The position numbers were made by a program, and so were the translations under genes. The notes beneath the pieces were generated by a model, which was not told the DNA's origin, did not search any database, and saw only the letters and a program-made list of their open reading frames with translations. A stretch of DNA of 64,000 bases from Cohnella sp. OV330 (GTDB lineage Bacteria > Bacillota > Bacilli > Paenibacillales > Paenibacillaceae). The stretch lies in the NCBI RefSeq assembly GCF_900112065.1, contig NZ_FOKE01000015.1, forward strand, positions 1 through 64,000, read 5' to 3'. Shown here in pieces: positions 18,202 through 26,075 of this stretch (position 1 is its first letter; each line of letters starts with the position of its first letter).

Positions 18202-18371
18202 GACAAACGCCTCCGCTTCTGATTGCCTACCATGAAGTGATGTTATATTCCATGATACGCAGCGGAGAAGCGCCAAGAAATGCTGAAGTGAAGCTCTTTT
18301 GCGTTACTTAATCTCACATTGGAACCATAAGCGCCGGATGTCCTGCAATTTGAAGGTGAGGGTGAATCTAC

Positions 18372-18824
18372 ATGGATCGCATAGACATCAGCCTGCTCAA
18401 ACTGCTGCAGGAGGACGGCCGAATGACGGTCAGCGAGCTGTCCAAGCGGCTGTCGCTTAGCCGCCCCAGCGTCTCGGAGCGTCTCGCGCGCCTGCAGGAG
18501 CGGGGCGTCATCACGGGCTTCTGCGCCGTCGTGTCGGCGCCGGCCGTCGGACGCGGCGTACAGGTGATCATTCAGGTCAGCGAGCTCAAGGTATCTCCGC
18601 TCGTGTTCGAGAGGCGGATCGCGGAAGACAGCGACATATTGGAGTGTTATCGCGTTACGGGCGCGGTCACGTTCATCCTCAAGGCGGCCGTGACGGATCT
18701 GAACGCGTTGAACCGTCTCGTCGAACGACTTCTGCCTTGCGGCATGCTGAATACGTCGGTGATTCTGTCTTCCCCCGTAGCGGGGCGGGCGGTGCTGCCC
18801 CAATCGGAGACGTCGGGCGCCTGA
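18372..18824 (+). CDS. Lrp/AsnC-family transcriptional regulator
   Basis: 150 residues. The N-terminal winged helix-turn-helix (DRIDISLLKLLQEDGRMTVS, LSRPSVSERLARLQERGVITGF) is followed by an alpha/beta RAM-like effector domain (GRGVQVIIQVSEL, ECYRVTGAVTFILKA), the normal order and length for Lrp/AsnC proteins. GGTGAGGG precedes the ATG. Regulators of this group bind an amino acid or related metabolite and control adjacent genes; the divergent YitT-type membrane gene is the obvious candidate target. No clear palindrome was found between them. Confidence 0.9.
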   Translation: MDRIDISLLKLLQEDGRMTVSELSKRLSLSRPSVSERLARLQERGVITGFCAVVSAPAVGRGVQVIIQVSELKVSPLVFERRIAEDSDILECYRVTGAVTFILKAAVTDLNALNRLVERLLPCGMLNTSVILSSPVAGRAVLPQSETSGA

Positions 18825-18996
18825 GCGCGGCCTGACCGGGTTCCGAAGCGCCAGCGCGTAACCAAAAGCCGCCGCCGCCGGCGCTCCGCCTCTTCGCACT
18901 GCCTTGCGCCGTCCTGCGGCAAGCGATCGTTTAAGATGATTAATCTATCACAGCGTACATCATCAATCGAGTAAAAATGAAGCGGCCTGCGTTAGG

Positions 18997-19182
18997 CTAT
19001 CGCGCAAAAGTACGCGATTGAGAGCCGCACTCGTTCGTCGTATCGTCTATCGCGCAAAAGTGCAGGATTTTTCCCCAAACAAACGAGTTCTCGCTTAAAT
19101 AGGCGAGCTAAAGTGCACTTTTGCGCGATAGATCGCAATAAACCACCATACTAGCCATGGATGATGCACTTTTGCAGGATAG
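18997..19182. repeat. composite intergenic repeat element, copy 1 (++-- layout)
   Basis: Four copies of an 18-bp unit, consensus CTATCGCGCAAAAGTGCA: direct at 18997 and 19047, inverted at 19114 and 19165. Copies two and three are exact inverted repeats. The centre contains CTCGCTTAAATAGGCGAG, itself able to fold. It occupies the second half of the 360-bp gap between the Lrp gene and the AAA ATPase gene and ends two bases before the latter's stop codon. The first half (18825-18996) shows nothing recognisable. A second copy lies at 30579-30765. Confidence 0.93.
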
Positions 19183-19184
19183 CA

Positions 19185-20534
19185 TTAGTTCCCCGCCGAG
19201 AACCCCATTCTGCGCCCGGCGCCCTCGCTCATCCACTCCCGGCTCCGTCCCTTGGACAGATCGGTTTTCATGCCCGCGATCAGCCGCTGCCAGTCCGTCG
19301 CACCGGTCTGATGCAGCTCCAGCGCAGCGGACACGTACAGCTCGGCCAACTGCGCGAAGGTAAACCCTTCCGTCAGACGAGCGATCTCGGCGATCCCCGC
19401 CTCATCGGTCAGCCGTCCCGTCCCCTTGTAAGTCAGATAGTCCAGCCGCAGCGGCTCGTTAGGCAGCTTGACCTCGTAGGCACGATCGAAGCGCCCGGCC
19501 CGGTTCATGAGCGCGGGGTCGATTTTCTCCGGATAGTTCGTCGTTCCGATGAGGAAAATGCCCTCCCGCGAGGTCGCTCCGTCGAGCGTGTTGAGAAAGT
19601 ACGAGCGGCACGACTCGGGCATCGAATCGATGTCTTCGACGACGAGCACCATCGGCGCCAGCTTCACGGCTGCGTCGAACACTTGCTGGATCGACTCGCT
19701 GCCGGTGAACTCGGTGATCTGCCAGTAAGCGACCGGCGCGTTCACGGTGGCGGAGATCGATTTGACGAGCGTCGTCTTGCCGTTGCCCGGCTTGCCGTAT
19801 AGCAGGATGCCTCGCTTGTAGGGGACGCCGTAGGTCTGATAGAAGCTGCGGTCGTCCGCGAAAAAGGTATCCACGGAGCGGAAGATTTGCTCCTTCAGGG
19901 ACTCGTCCATGAACACGCCCTCCCGGTCGACCGGACGTTCCGCGGTCTCGCGGCTGCGCTCCAGTCCGTCGCGGGTATCCGTGAACACCAGCAGCTGCCG
20001 GTCCGCCAGCTGCCGCTCGCGCAGCTCCGCCAGGAAGCCGGCGAGCTGCGCATCGCTCTCCGCGAAGATCAAATCTTCGTAGCCCAGCCCGTACTGGGCG
20101 AGCCGGGGCACGCGGGCAAAAGCGACGCGATGGGCTGGATAGACGAATACGTTGTTGCGGACGGCCATGCGTATGTCGCGCGCGGGGCCCGCGGACTTAC
20201 CGCCGGCGTCCGGCTTGCTGTCGCGACCTGCGTCGGGCGCCGGGTCCGACGCATACTTGAAGCTCCGCGTCTCGACAAGATCGAACAGGCTGATTGCGTG
20301 CTCCACGCCTGCATAGCCGCTACGGATGTCGTCCTCCAGTCCGTCCCAGGCGTCGTCGCTGTCTTCCTGATAATACAGGTGGAAGGCGCAGCCGTAGCGT
20401 TCGCAGAGCCAATCCGCGATGCGCCGCACGGCCATCGTGTAGTCGAAGTAAGCTTCCATGCCGGCAGGCTCGGCTTCATAGTCGTCCCGCCGGATGAGGA
20501 AGGGGCGCAGCGCTTTTTCATTTAACAGTGTCAT
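19185..20534 (-). CDS. AAA ATPase (BCS1-like) paired with RtcB
   Basis: 449 residues starting at MTLLNEKAL, eight bases after the rtcB stop. The first ~200 residues are not recognised. The AAA module has Walker A GKPGNGKT near 245, Walker B LVVEDIDS, sensor-1 GTTN and an arginine-finger-type NRAGRFDR, with a C-terminal lid. The ATPase is of the BCS1-like group of single-AAA proteins. AAGGAG lies inside the end of rtcB, 14 bases before the start, so expression is coupled to rtcB. It may remodel or regulate the RNA ligase or its RNA substrate; that is inferred only from the pairing. No membrane segment is visible. Confidence 0.88.
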   Translation of the reverse strand: MTLLNEKALRPFLIRRDDYEAEPAGMEAYFDYTMAVRRIADWLCERYGCAFHLYYQEDSDDAWDGLEDDIRSGYAGVEHAISLFDLVETRSFKYASDPAPDAGRDSKPDAGGKSAGPARDIRMAVRNNVFVYPAHRVAFARVPRLAQYGLGYEDLIFAESDAQLAGFLAELRERQLADRQLLVFTDTRDGLERSRETAERPVDREGVFMDESLKEQIFRSVDTFFADDRSFYQTYGVPYKRGILLYGKPGNGKTTLVKSISATVNAPVAYWQITEFTGSESIQQVFDAAVKLAPMVLVVEDIDSMPESCRSYFLNTLDGATSREGIFLIGTTNYPEKIDPALMNRAGRFDRAYEVKLPNEPLRLDYLTYKGTGRLTDEAGIAEIARLTEGFTFAQLAELYVSAALELHQTGATDWQRLIAGMKTDLSKGRSREWMSEGAGRRMGFSAGN

Positions 20535-20542
20535 TTTGTGTT

Positions 20543-21967
20543 TTATACTCCTTTGACGGTCGCGAGCGGCCGGCACTTGGCGACGACGGCCGCCAGGCCT
20601 GCGCCCGCAACGCTTTCTATGATTTGATCTACGTCCTTGTAGGCCTGCGGCGATTCGTCGATGATCGCCTCGAGCGCGCGATGGTTGACGACGACCTCGT
20701 CCGCTTGGCCTACGCGAAGCGATGCCGCGAATTCGTCCACGGTGACCAGCTGCTTGGTCGCGTTGCGCGAGCGGACCCGGCCGGCGCCGTGGCAGATCGA
20801 GTGGTAGTTGCGTTCCCCGGAGGGCATGCCGACCATCAGGTAGGAGGCCGTTCCCATCGATCCGGGGATAAGCGCCGGGTGTCCGGTCTCCCGGTACGGC
20901 TCCGGATTGTCCGGATGGCCTGGAGGAAGGGAGCGGGTCGCGCCCTTGCGGTGCACGAACAGCGCCTCTTCGTTATGGCGTTCTGCCCGCGCGTAGTTGT
21001 GCATCAGGTCGTACAGCGTCCGCGTCTCTGCTTGCGGGCCAAGCGTGTCGCGCAGCGCGTCGCGTACCGCGTAGGCGAGCAGATGGCGATTCGCGACGGC
21101 AAAGTTAAGCGCGGCGTACATCAGGTTGACGTACGCGGCGCCGGCTTCGCTGTCCAGCGGCGCGAAGGCCAGCTTGGGGTCCGCCGTGCCGAGGCCGAGC
21201 TTGCGCATCGTCTTGACGACTTCGGAGCCGCAGTGCTGGTTCACGGCGCCGCCCCACGAGCGCGAGCCCGAGTGGATCATGACGATGACTTGCCCGTCGC
21301 GCAATCCCCAGCTCTCGCCGACGGCCCGATTGGCTTCGTCCAGCGTGACGGCCTGCAGCTCGACGAAGTGATTGCCGCCGCCGAGCGTGCCGAGCTGGCG
21401 ATGAGCCCGGTGCCACAGATGCTCGGGAATGCGGTTCAAGGCGTCTTCGTCATAGCGGAAGCGGGCGTGCTCCACATGCGTGAGCGAGGTCGCCCGGCGG
21501 GGCGTGTAGGCGTCGGGCACGTATTTGCCCGGCAGTCCGTGGAGCCCTTTGATGAGCACGTCCTCGAGCCGAATGTCGGAGAAGTGTCCGCGTGCGTGAT
21601 TTTCCGTCGGGATCCGCTTCTCGATCGCCTTGACCAGCTTGCGCCTGAGCTTGACGTCCTTCAGGTCGTCCGCATCCAGGTTCGTCAGGTGCACCCGCAT
21701 GCCGCAGCCGATGTCGCTGCCGACGATGGTAGGTGATACAAAGCCTTCGTCCGCCTGCCAGACGGCCGTCGTGCCGATGCAGGTGCCGACCCCGACGTGG
21801 GCGTCGGGCGTGTAGCTCATGTAGCGGATGTTCGGAATTTGCAGATTGTTGTTCGCCATCTCGAGCGGCTTGGCGCCCATGGCCCGGAACAGCGCGTCCC
21901 CGGCATAGACGTGCAGATCGCCCGCGGGCAGATCGATGCGCCGGTAATAAGATTCGTTCGGTATCAT
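20543..21967 (-). CDS. rtcB: RtcB-type RNA ligase
   Basis: 474 residues, close to the usual RtcB length. RtcB joins RNA 2',3'-cyclic phosphate or 3'-phosphate ends to 5'-OH ends using GTP and Mn2+. Metal ligands and the guanylylated histidine are readable: D85 and C88 in VGSDIGCGM, H200 in LGGGNHF, H232 in IHSGSRSWG, H323 in LMHNYA and H393 in CHGAGR. FVHRKGATR and IPGSMGTASYLMVG are further signatures. The gene is first in a two-gene operon with the AAA ATPase and is preceded by a promoter, a small ORF, a tetraloop hairpin and an intrinsic terminator. The ribosome binding site (GAGG, 13 bases away) is weak. Confidence 0.95.
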   Translation of the reverse strand: MIPNESYYRRIDLPAGDLHVYAGDALFRAMGAKPLEMANNNLQIPNIRYMSYTPDAHVGVGTCIGTTAVWQADEGFVSPTIVGSDIGCGMRVHLTNLDADDLKDVKLRRKLVKAIEKRIPTENHARGHFSDIRLEDVLIKGLHGLPGKYVPDAYTPRRATSLTHVEHARFRYDEDALNRIPEHLWHRAHRQLGTLGGGNHFVELQAVTLDEANRAVGESWGLRDGQVIVMIHSGSRSWGGAVNQHCGSEVVKTMRKLGLGTADPKLAFAPLDSEAGAAYVNLMYAALNFAVANRHLLAYAVRDALRDTLGPQAETRTLYDLMHNYARAERHNEEALFVHRKGATRSLPPGHPDNPEPYRETGHPALIPGSMGTASYLMVGMPSGERNYHSICHGAGRVRSRNATKQLVTVDEFAASLRVGQADEVVVNHRALEAIIDESPQAYKDVDQIIESVAGAGLAAVVAKCRPLATVKGV

Positions 21968-22011
21968 AAGTTCAATTTGACCTCTTATCGAATTGGATTT
22001 TTAGGAAAACA

Positions 22012-22043
22012 AAAAAGACCGCAAGCCGATTCGCTCGCGGTCC
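22012..22043 (-). terminator. intrinsic terminator in the rtcB leader (possible attenuator)
   Basis: On the minus strand GACCGCGAGC pairs with GCTTGCGGTC (one G-U) over a 6-base loop, followed by six U. It lies about 200 bases downstream of the promoter and 45 bases before the rtcB start, so transcripts must read through it to express rtcB. Confidence 0.85.
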
Positions 22044-22100
22044 CTGGATACGTCAAGACAACACCCTGGATTCGTCGCGCTTCCCTTGCGGGAACGCGCA

Positions 22101-22208
22101 TTATCCGGGGCTGACTCCTGAAGCGGCCCGTAGAGGCCGGCGGACATCGAGCGGCATATTCAGTTGCGTCCATGCGTCGTAGCGGCGTGGGAGTCGAATC
22201 GCGGTCAT
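22101..22208 (-). CDS. 35-codon leader ORF upstream of rtcB
   Basis: ATG at 22208 is nine bases after AAAGGAGG, the best ribosome binding site in the operon. The peptide starts MTAIRLPRRYDAW and ends GVSPG with TAA at 22101. The stop is directly followed by a hairpin at 22098-22077, with a perfect 9-bp stem CGCGTTCCC/GGGAACGCG and a GCAA tetraloop. The Shine-Dalgarno region (22214-22221) can pair over 8 bp with 22133-22140 inside the ORF. The layout suggests a regulatory leader peptide rather than an enzyme. No homologue is recognised. Confidence 0.6.
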   Translation of the reverse strand: MTAIRLPRRYDAWTQLNMPLDVRRPLRAASGVSPG

Positions 22209-22242
22209 GTCGGCCGGCCTCCTTTCTGATGAGATAATGGCT

Positions 22243-22272
22243 ATATTAAGGGGTATAGGCAAACCCTGTCAA
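22243..22272 (-). promoter_or_regulatory. sigma-A promoter of the rtcB operon
   Basis: Minus strand TTGACA (22272-22267), an 18-base spacer and TAATAT (22248-22243). The predicted transcript starts near 22236, about 10 bases before the leader ORF's ribosome binding site. Both hexamers are near consensus. Confidence 0.75.
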
Positions 22273-22428
22273 CACAATCGATGAAAAAAGTTAATAAGTG
22301 CGATTAAAATCGGTTATTAGAGCACATAGTGATAAATTAAATCTTTCATCCATAAAAAATACAATAAATATACACAATTGATTCGGCGATGTATATTGAA
22401 ATTAACAAGCAAAGGAGTGAGTGGTCGA

Positions 22429-23541
22429 ATGGCTAGCGTAACCGGACTGGAAGGCGTCGTGGCGGCGGAAACCGAGACCGGGCACGTCGACGGCGAGCGC
22501 GGACATCTCGTATACAGGGGTTATTGGGCAAAGGACCTGGCGGTGAGCCGCGGTTTTGAGGAGACGGCGCATCTGCTGTGGTACGGACAGCTGCCGGACG
22601 AGCGGCAGTTGGCGGCGTTGAAGGGGCGATTGACCGCGGCGCGCGTCCTGCCGGACGACCTGCGGCGCCTGCTCGACGTGCTGCCGGCTGGCGTGCCGAT
22701 GATGGGCGTCCTGCAGGCCGCGGCGGCCGCATTGGCGGACGGGGCCGAGCCCGCCTGGCCGCCGCGGGCGGACCAGGCGGAGCGGATAACCGCGCTGATG
22801 CCAAGCATCATCGCGTATCGGCATCGCCGCCTGCAGGGGCTCGAGCCCGTGGAGCCTGAGGCGGGGCTGGATCATGCGGCCAATTACCTGTATATGCTGA
22901 CGGGCCGCCGGCCCGAGCCAGATCATGCCCGGGCGCTGACCGCGTATTTGGTCCTTGGCATGGAGCACGGCATGAACGCTTCCACCTTCGCGGGCCGGGT
23001 CGCGCTGTCGACCCAGGCCGGCCTGTATCCCGCCGTCAGCGCGGCGATCGGCGCGATGGGCGGGCCGCTGCACGGCGGCGCGCCGAGCGAGGTAATCGCC
23101 ATGCTGGAGGAGATCGGCACGCGCGACAGGGCGGAGCCTTGGCTGCGCGACGTGCTGGAGCGGGGCGGCCGGCTGATGGGCTTCGGCCACCGCATCTACA
23201 AGACCGTCGACCCGCGGGCCGAGGCGCTGCGCGCTGTTACGCGCGGCTTGACCGGCGACGATCCGGCGTTCGCGCTCGCCCTGCACGTGGAAGAGACGGC
23301 GACGCGCCTGCTCGCCGAGTACAAACCGGGGCGGCGGCTGCACACGAACGTCGAGTTTTTCGCCGCCGCAATCATGAAGGCGATCGCGCTGCCGACGGCG
23401 CTATTCACGCCAACGTTCACGGCCGCGCGCGTCGTCGGCTGGACGGCGCACATGCTGGAGCAGGCCGGCCACAACCGCATCTTCCGGCCTCAATCCCGCT
23501 ACACGGGCCCGCTGCCGGCGGCGGCGGAGCAGCTCCTTTAA
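22429..23541 (+). CDS. citrate synthase / 2-methylcitrate synthase-like
   Basis: 370 residues from ATG 22429, with AAAGGAG upstream. Family signatures in order: EHGMNASTFAGRVALST, GGPLHGGAPSEVIAML with an active-site His, FGHRIYKTVDPRAEAL, and a C-terminal NVEFFAAAIMKAIALP, GWTAHMLEQ. It condenses acetyl-CoA with oxaloacetate or propionyl-CoA with oxaloacetate; the sequence does not separate the two, and the short length fits the bacterial type I group that includes CitA and methylcitrate synthases. No prpB/prpD-like genes are adjacent and it appears monocistronic. The AT-rich stretch 22273-22428 upstream probably holds its promoter. Confidence 0.88.
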   Translation: MASVTGLEGVVAAETETGHVDGERGHLVYRGYWAKDLAVSRGFEETAHLLWYGQLPDERQLAALKGRLTAARVLPDDLRRLLDVLPAGVPMMGVLQAAAAALADGAEPAWPPRADQAERITALMPSIIAYRHRRLQGLEPVEPEAGLDHAANYLYMLTGRRPEPDHARALTAYLVLGMEHGMNASTFAGRVALSTQAGLYPAVSAAIGAMGGPLHGGAPSEVIAMLEEIGTRDRAEPWLRDVLERGGRLMGFGHRIYKTVDPRAEALRAVTRGLTGDDPAFALALHVEETATRLLAEYKPGRRLHTNVEFFAAAIMKAIALPTALFTPTFTAARVVGWTAHMLEQAGHNRIFRPQSRYTGPLPAAAEQLL

Positions 23542-23632
23542 GCGTGGCGTGGCCCGCGCCATGCCGATGTTGTATACTTTTCGTAACGCATGGACCGTGT
23601 CGCGATCACGTTCGTAAAAGGAGCATATATCC

Positions 23633-23686
23633 ATGAATAAATGGACTACCGCAGTTATTGGAGACCGCCGACGGAGGCTGCCGTGA
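23633..23686 (+). CDS. 17-codon leader ORF overlapping the next start
   Basis: ATG 23633 lies nine bases after AAAAGGAG and the frame ends in TGA at 23684-23686, sharing bases with the GTG start of the oxidoreductase (GTGA). The peptide is MNKWTTAVIGDRRRRLP. The start MNKWTTAVIG looks like the beginning of a Rossmann fold, so this could be a remnant of a former N-terminus or a coupling leader. Confidence 0.4.
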   Translation: MNKWTTAVIGDRRRRLP

Positions 23687-24759
23687 GCGCCGCCGTTCGG
23701 TTCGGCATCGTCGGCGGCGGATGGCGCGCCGAATTTTTCTTGCGAATCGCCGCGGCGCTGCCGCAGCGGTTCGAAGTCGCGGGCGTCGTCTTACGCAGTC
23801 CGGACAAAGCGGAGGCGTTCAGGCGGAAGTGGAACGTCCCGGCGTTCGGCTCGACGAAGGAGATGCTGGGGGCCGTCGATGCCGCGTTCGTCGTCGTCAG
23901 CGTGCCGCGGAGCGTCGCGCCGGACGTCCTGCGCGAGTTGAACGCGGCCGGCATGCCCGCCTTGTGCGAGACGCCGCCGGCGGAGACGCTGGAGGAGATG
24001 ACCGAGCTGTATCGCTCGGTCGGCAGCCAGGCTCGGATCCAGGTGGCCGAGCAGTATCCGTTCCAGCCGAACCATGCGGCCCGCCTTGCCGTGGCTGGCT
24101 CGGGCAAGCTCGGCCGCGTCACGCTGGCGGAGGTGTCCGCCGCGCACGATTATCACGGCATCGTGCTGCTGCGGCGGTTCCTCGGCATCGGCTTCGAGAA
24201 CGCCGCCATCCGCGGGTTGTCCTTCCGGTCGCCGATCACGGAGGGACCCGGCCGGGACGGGGCGCCCGACACCCACCGTATCGTCGAGTCTACGCAGACG
24301 ATCGCGTTCTTCGATTTCGGCGACCGCTTGGGCATGTACGATTTTGCCGGAGATCAGTATTTTTCCTGGATCCGGTCGCCGCGTCTTCTCGTCAGGGGCG
24401 AGGCGGGCGAGATCAACAACTTCGAAGTCCGTTATTTGCGCGATTACCGAAGCCCGGTGGAGACGCAGCTCAGACGCGTCCACGCGGGTCACGACGGCAA
24501 CCTGGAAGGCTTCCATCTGAAGGCCATCCTGTGCGGCGACGAATATGTATATCGCAACGAATTCGCGCCCGGCAGGCTGGCCGACGACGAGCTCGCTATC
24601 GCCGAATGCCTGGCGCGGATGGCGGGCTACGTTGCCGGCGGGCCCGGCTTCTATAGCCTGGCCGAAGCGTGCCAGGATCATTACCTCGGACTGCTGATGC
24701 AGCAGGCCGCGAAGAGCGGGGAGACCGTCGTCTCGCAGACGCAGATCTGGTCGGCGTGA
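23683..24759 (+). CDS. Gfo/Idh/MocA-family oxidoreductase
   Basis: 358 residues from GTG 23683, chosen because ACGGAGG lies five bases upstream; an in-frame ATG at 23641 is badly spaced from its site. The N-terminal Rossmann fold has GIVGGGWRAEFF, and the second strand region (AFVVVSVPRSVAPDVLRELN) and VAEQYPF replace the usual EKP block (here CETPPAETLEE). The C-terminal alpha/beta domain follows. Proteins of this family oxidise or reduce sugars and related polyols with NAD(P). The absence of the standard EKP lysine motif makes the substrate class uncertain. No obvious partner gene adjoins it. Confidence 0.8.
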   Translation: MSAAVRFGIVGGGWRAEFFLRIAAALPQRFEVAGVVLRSPDKAEAFRRKWNVPAFGSTKEMLGAVDAAFVVVSVPRSVAPDVLRELNAAGMPALCETPPAETLEEMTELYRSVGSQARIQVAEQYPFQPNHAARLAVAGSGKLGRVTLAEVSAAHDYHGIVLLRRFLGIGFENAAIRGLSFRSPITEGPGRDGAPDTHRIVESTQTIAFFDFGDRLGMYDFAGDQYFSWIRSPRLLVRGEAGEINNFEVRYLRDYRSPVETQLRRVHAGHDGNLEGFHLKAILCGDEYVYRNEFAPGRLADDELAIAECLARMAGYVAGGPGFYSLAEACQDHYLGLLMQQAAKSGETVVSQTQIWSA

Positions 24760-24796
24760 TCCTAAGCGATATTTTCTTTCCTCCCTTTTGCCGAAA

Positions 24797-24842
24797 AAAA
24801 GAACCTTCATTGGCGTAAAGCGCCGATGAAGGTTCTTTTGAT
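24797..24842. terminator. bidirectional intrinsic terminator
   Basis: GAACCTTCATTGGCG pairs with CGCCGATGAAGGTTC over a 4-5 base loop; A-runs flank the left and T-runs the right side. It sits between the oxidoreductase and converging aguB. Confidence 0.9.
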
Positions 24843-24861
24843 TCCCGCGGCTTGCCGCGTG

Positions 24862-25737
24862 CTAAATCGTCGTGCTGCCGTCGTACGAGGCGATGACGCG
24901 GTACAACTCGGGCCGGCGGTCGCGGAAGATGCCCCACTCGATGCGCTGGATCTCGAGTTGATCGAGATCGAACTCGGCGGTCAATACCGTCTCCTCCGTG
25001 CGGCCAGCCTCTTCGATCATGTTGCCCTGCGGGCCGGCGATGAACGAGGAGCCGTAGAAGTCGATGGACGAATCCTCGTCTTCCTCGCGGCCGATGCGGT
25101 TGGAGGCGATGACCGGCATCAGGTTGGAGGCGGCGTGGCCTCTCATGCACATCTGCCAGTGGTCCTTGGAGTCGATCGAGCCGTCCTGCGGCTCCGAGCC
25201 GATCGCCGTCGGGTAGAACAGCAGCTCGGCGCCCATGAGCGCCATGCAGCGCGCGGCTTCGGGGTACCATTGGTCCCAGCAGACGCCGACGCCGATTTTG
25301 GCATACCGCGTGTTCCAGACCTTGAATCCGGTGTCGCCAGGGTTGAAGTAGAACTTCTCCTCGTAGCCGGGACCGTCCGGGATGTGGCTTTTGCGATAGT
25401 GGCCGAGGACCTCGCCGTCCGCGTCGATGACCGCGAGCGAGTTGTAGCGGGCGTAGTTTTTCTTCTCGTAAAAACTGATCGGCAGCACGACTTGCAGCTC
25501 TTTGGCCACTGCCTTGAAGTGGTTGACGGCCTTGTTGTGCTCGAGCTCGGTCGCGTAGACGTAGTAGTCCGACTTCTCCTTCTGGCAGAAGTACGGCGTC
25601 TCGAACAGCTCCTGCAGCAGAATGATTTGCGCGCCTTGGGCCGCGGCCTCGCGCACGAGTTTGTCCGCCTTGGCGATGTTCTCGTCGATATCGCAGGAGC
25701 AGCTCATTTGGGTAGCCGCCACTTTGACTTTTCTCAT
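24862..25737 (-). CDS. aguB: N-carbamoylputrescine amidohydrolase
   Basis: 291 residues, full length for AguB. It belongs to the nitrilase superfamily with the Glu-Lys-Cys triad readable at E43 (LLQELFETPYF), K116 (YRKSHIPDGPGY) and C153 (GVGVCWDQWYPE). It hydrolyses N-carbamoylputrescine to putrescine, CO2 and ammonia in the cytoplasm. The preceding step is encoded by aguA on the same strand 338 bases upstream. AAGGAGG precedes the ATG. The two genes may form one unit, although the gap contains repeats. Confidence 0.95.
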   Translation of the reverse strand: MRKVKVAATQMSCSCDIDENIAKADKLVREAAAQGAQIILLQELFETPYFCQKEKSDYYVYATELEHNKAVNHFKAVAKELQVVLPISFYEKKNYARYNSLAVIDADGEVLGHYRKSHIPDGPGYEEKFYFNPGDTGFKVWNTRYAKIGVGVCWDQWYPEAARCMALMGAELLFYPTAIGSEPQDGSIDSKDHWQMCMRGHAASNLMPVIASNRIGREEDEDSSIDFYGSSFIAGPQGNMIEEAGRTEETVLTAEFDLDQLEIQRIEWGIFRDRRPELYRVIASYDGSTTI

Positions 25738-25836
25738 TCGGAAGTTCCTCCTTTTGTATGCGAATCCTCGCAGCCTGGCAGAGATTAGTTGTTATAAGGC
25801 AGTTATTTATCGCCATGCGGCGGAAGAAATCAAGAA

Positions 25837-25971
25837 TAACGGTTAAAAAGCAGTTAATGGGCAAGCAAAACGCGGACCTGCGGCCATTTCGGCGAAATAG
25901 ATGCTTTTAAACAATTATTTCGACTGAGCTGTCGGCACGAGACGAAATAGATGCTTTTTAACCATTATCTA
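25837..25971. repeat. third intergenic repeat family, three copies
   Basis: GAAATAGATGCTTTTAAAC occurs at 25895 and, with one extra T run, at 25945, exactly 50 bases apart. A related inverted copy (ATAACGGTTAAAAAGC) lies at 25837-25859. They sit in the 338-bp gap between aguB and aguA. Outside them (25738-25836 and 25972-26075) nothing further was recognised apart from the aguB ribosome binding site. Confidence 0.8.
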
Positions 25972-26075
25972 TCTCAGCAGCCGAATAGCCGCACAACGCG
26001 AAGAAGCGGCATTCGGGCAGCTATGGCCGTCTCGCGGCGGGATGGACTGAGCGTACGCGTCTGCCAGGGCGTCGC

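Noticed and set aside
22012..22060. T-box riboswitch upstream of rtcB
   Set aside because: The terminator stem contains ACCGCGAGC, similar to the T-box antiterminator end, but the AGGGTGGNACCGCG core is not present and no specifier stem could be drawn.
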